Below, in pieces: positions 5,447 through 5,451 of a stretch of 5,451 nt of DNA; positions within the stretch are counted from its first letter, which is position 1; each line of letters begins with the position of its first letter. Origin of the DNA: Planctomycetota bacterium (GTDB lineage Bacteria; Planctomycetota; Planctomycetia; Pirellulales; Pirellulaceae); the NCBI GenBank assembly GCA_024274855.1, contig JAJSAJ010000402.1:1-5451 (forward strand), in the 5' to 3' direction. The notes beneath the pieces are model-generated. The model saw nothing but the letters and a program-made list of their open reading frames with translations. It was not told where the DNA came from and ran no database searches. The translations under genes were made by a program, and so were the position numbers.

Positions 5447-5451
5447 CAACC

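Overview
The window most likely comes from a planctomycete. The main clue is the minus-strand gene: it looks like a BBP7/DUF1551-type outer-membrane beta-barrel protein, a family I know almost only from Planctomycetes. The moderately high GC content, non-ATG starts and a TACAAT-type -10 box would fit. This is recognition from memory; no database was searched.

Layout: (1) Bases 1-158 are an upstream region with a weak sigma-70-like promoter and a Shine-Dalgarno-like GGAG. (2) Bases 159-3374 (+) encode a two-domain fusion of about 1,071 residues: an N-terminal fatty acyl-AMP ligase (FAAL), a disordered Gly/Asn-rich linker, and a C-terminal fold-type I domain of the alpha-oxoamine synthase (AOS) family (serine palmitoyltransferase, AONS, KBL, ALAS). 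(3) Bases 3417-3444 hold a good promoter candidate, followed by a small acidic helical protein (3483-3701, +). Its last codons and stop lie inside a long hairpin that looks like a terminator. (4) Bases 3782-3827 hold a 16-bp tandem repeat whose last copy contains the stop codon of the convergent minus-strand gene. (5) Bases 3819-4934 (-) encode the secreted beta-barrel protein, with a clear signal peptide. (6) Bases 4935-5451 hold no gene I can support. They contain an imperfect palindromic REP/MITE-like element (5201-5278), a 19-bp direct repeat on either side of it, and a strong minus-strand intrinsic terminator (5380-5422) for a gene that lies to the right of the window.

The most interesting point is the AOS domain of the fusion. 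The ligase half keeps all its motifs, but the AOS half has lost the residues that define PLP catalysis. The Schiff-base lysine is Asn891, the ring-stacking histidine is Asn783, the AH of the VDEAHS motif is Thr858-Asp859, and the Ser of the SMDGD motif is Arg831. The scaffold around them is well conserved. This resembles the non-catalytic LCB1 subunit of eukaryotic serine palmitoyltransferase. It suggests a fatty-acid-activating ligase fused to a pseudo-AOS domain that may need a separate catalytic AOS partner and an acyl carrier protein encoded elsewhere. The barrel gene and the small protein have no evident functional link to it.
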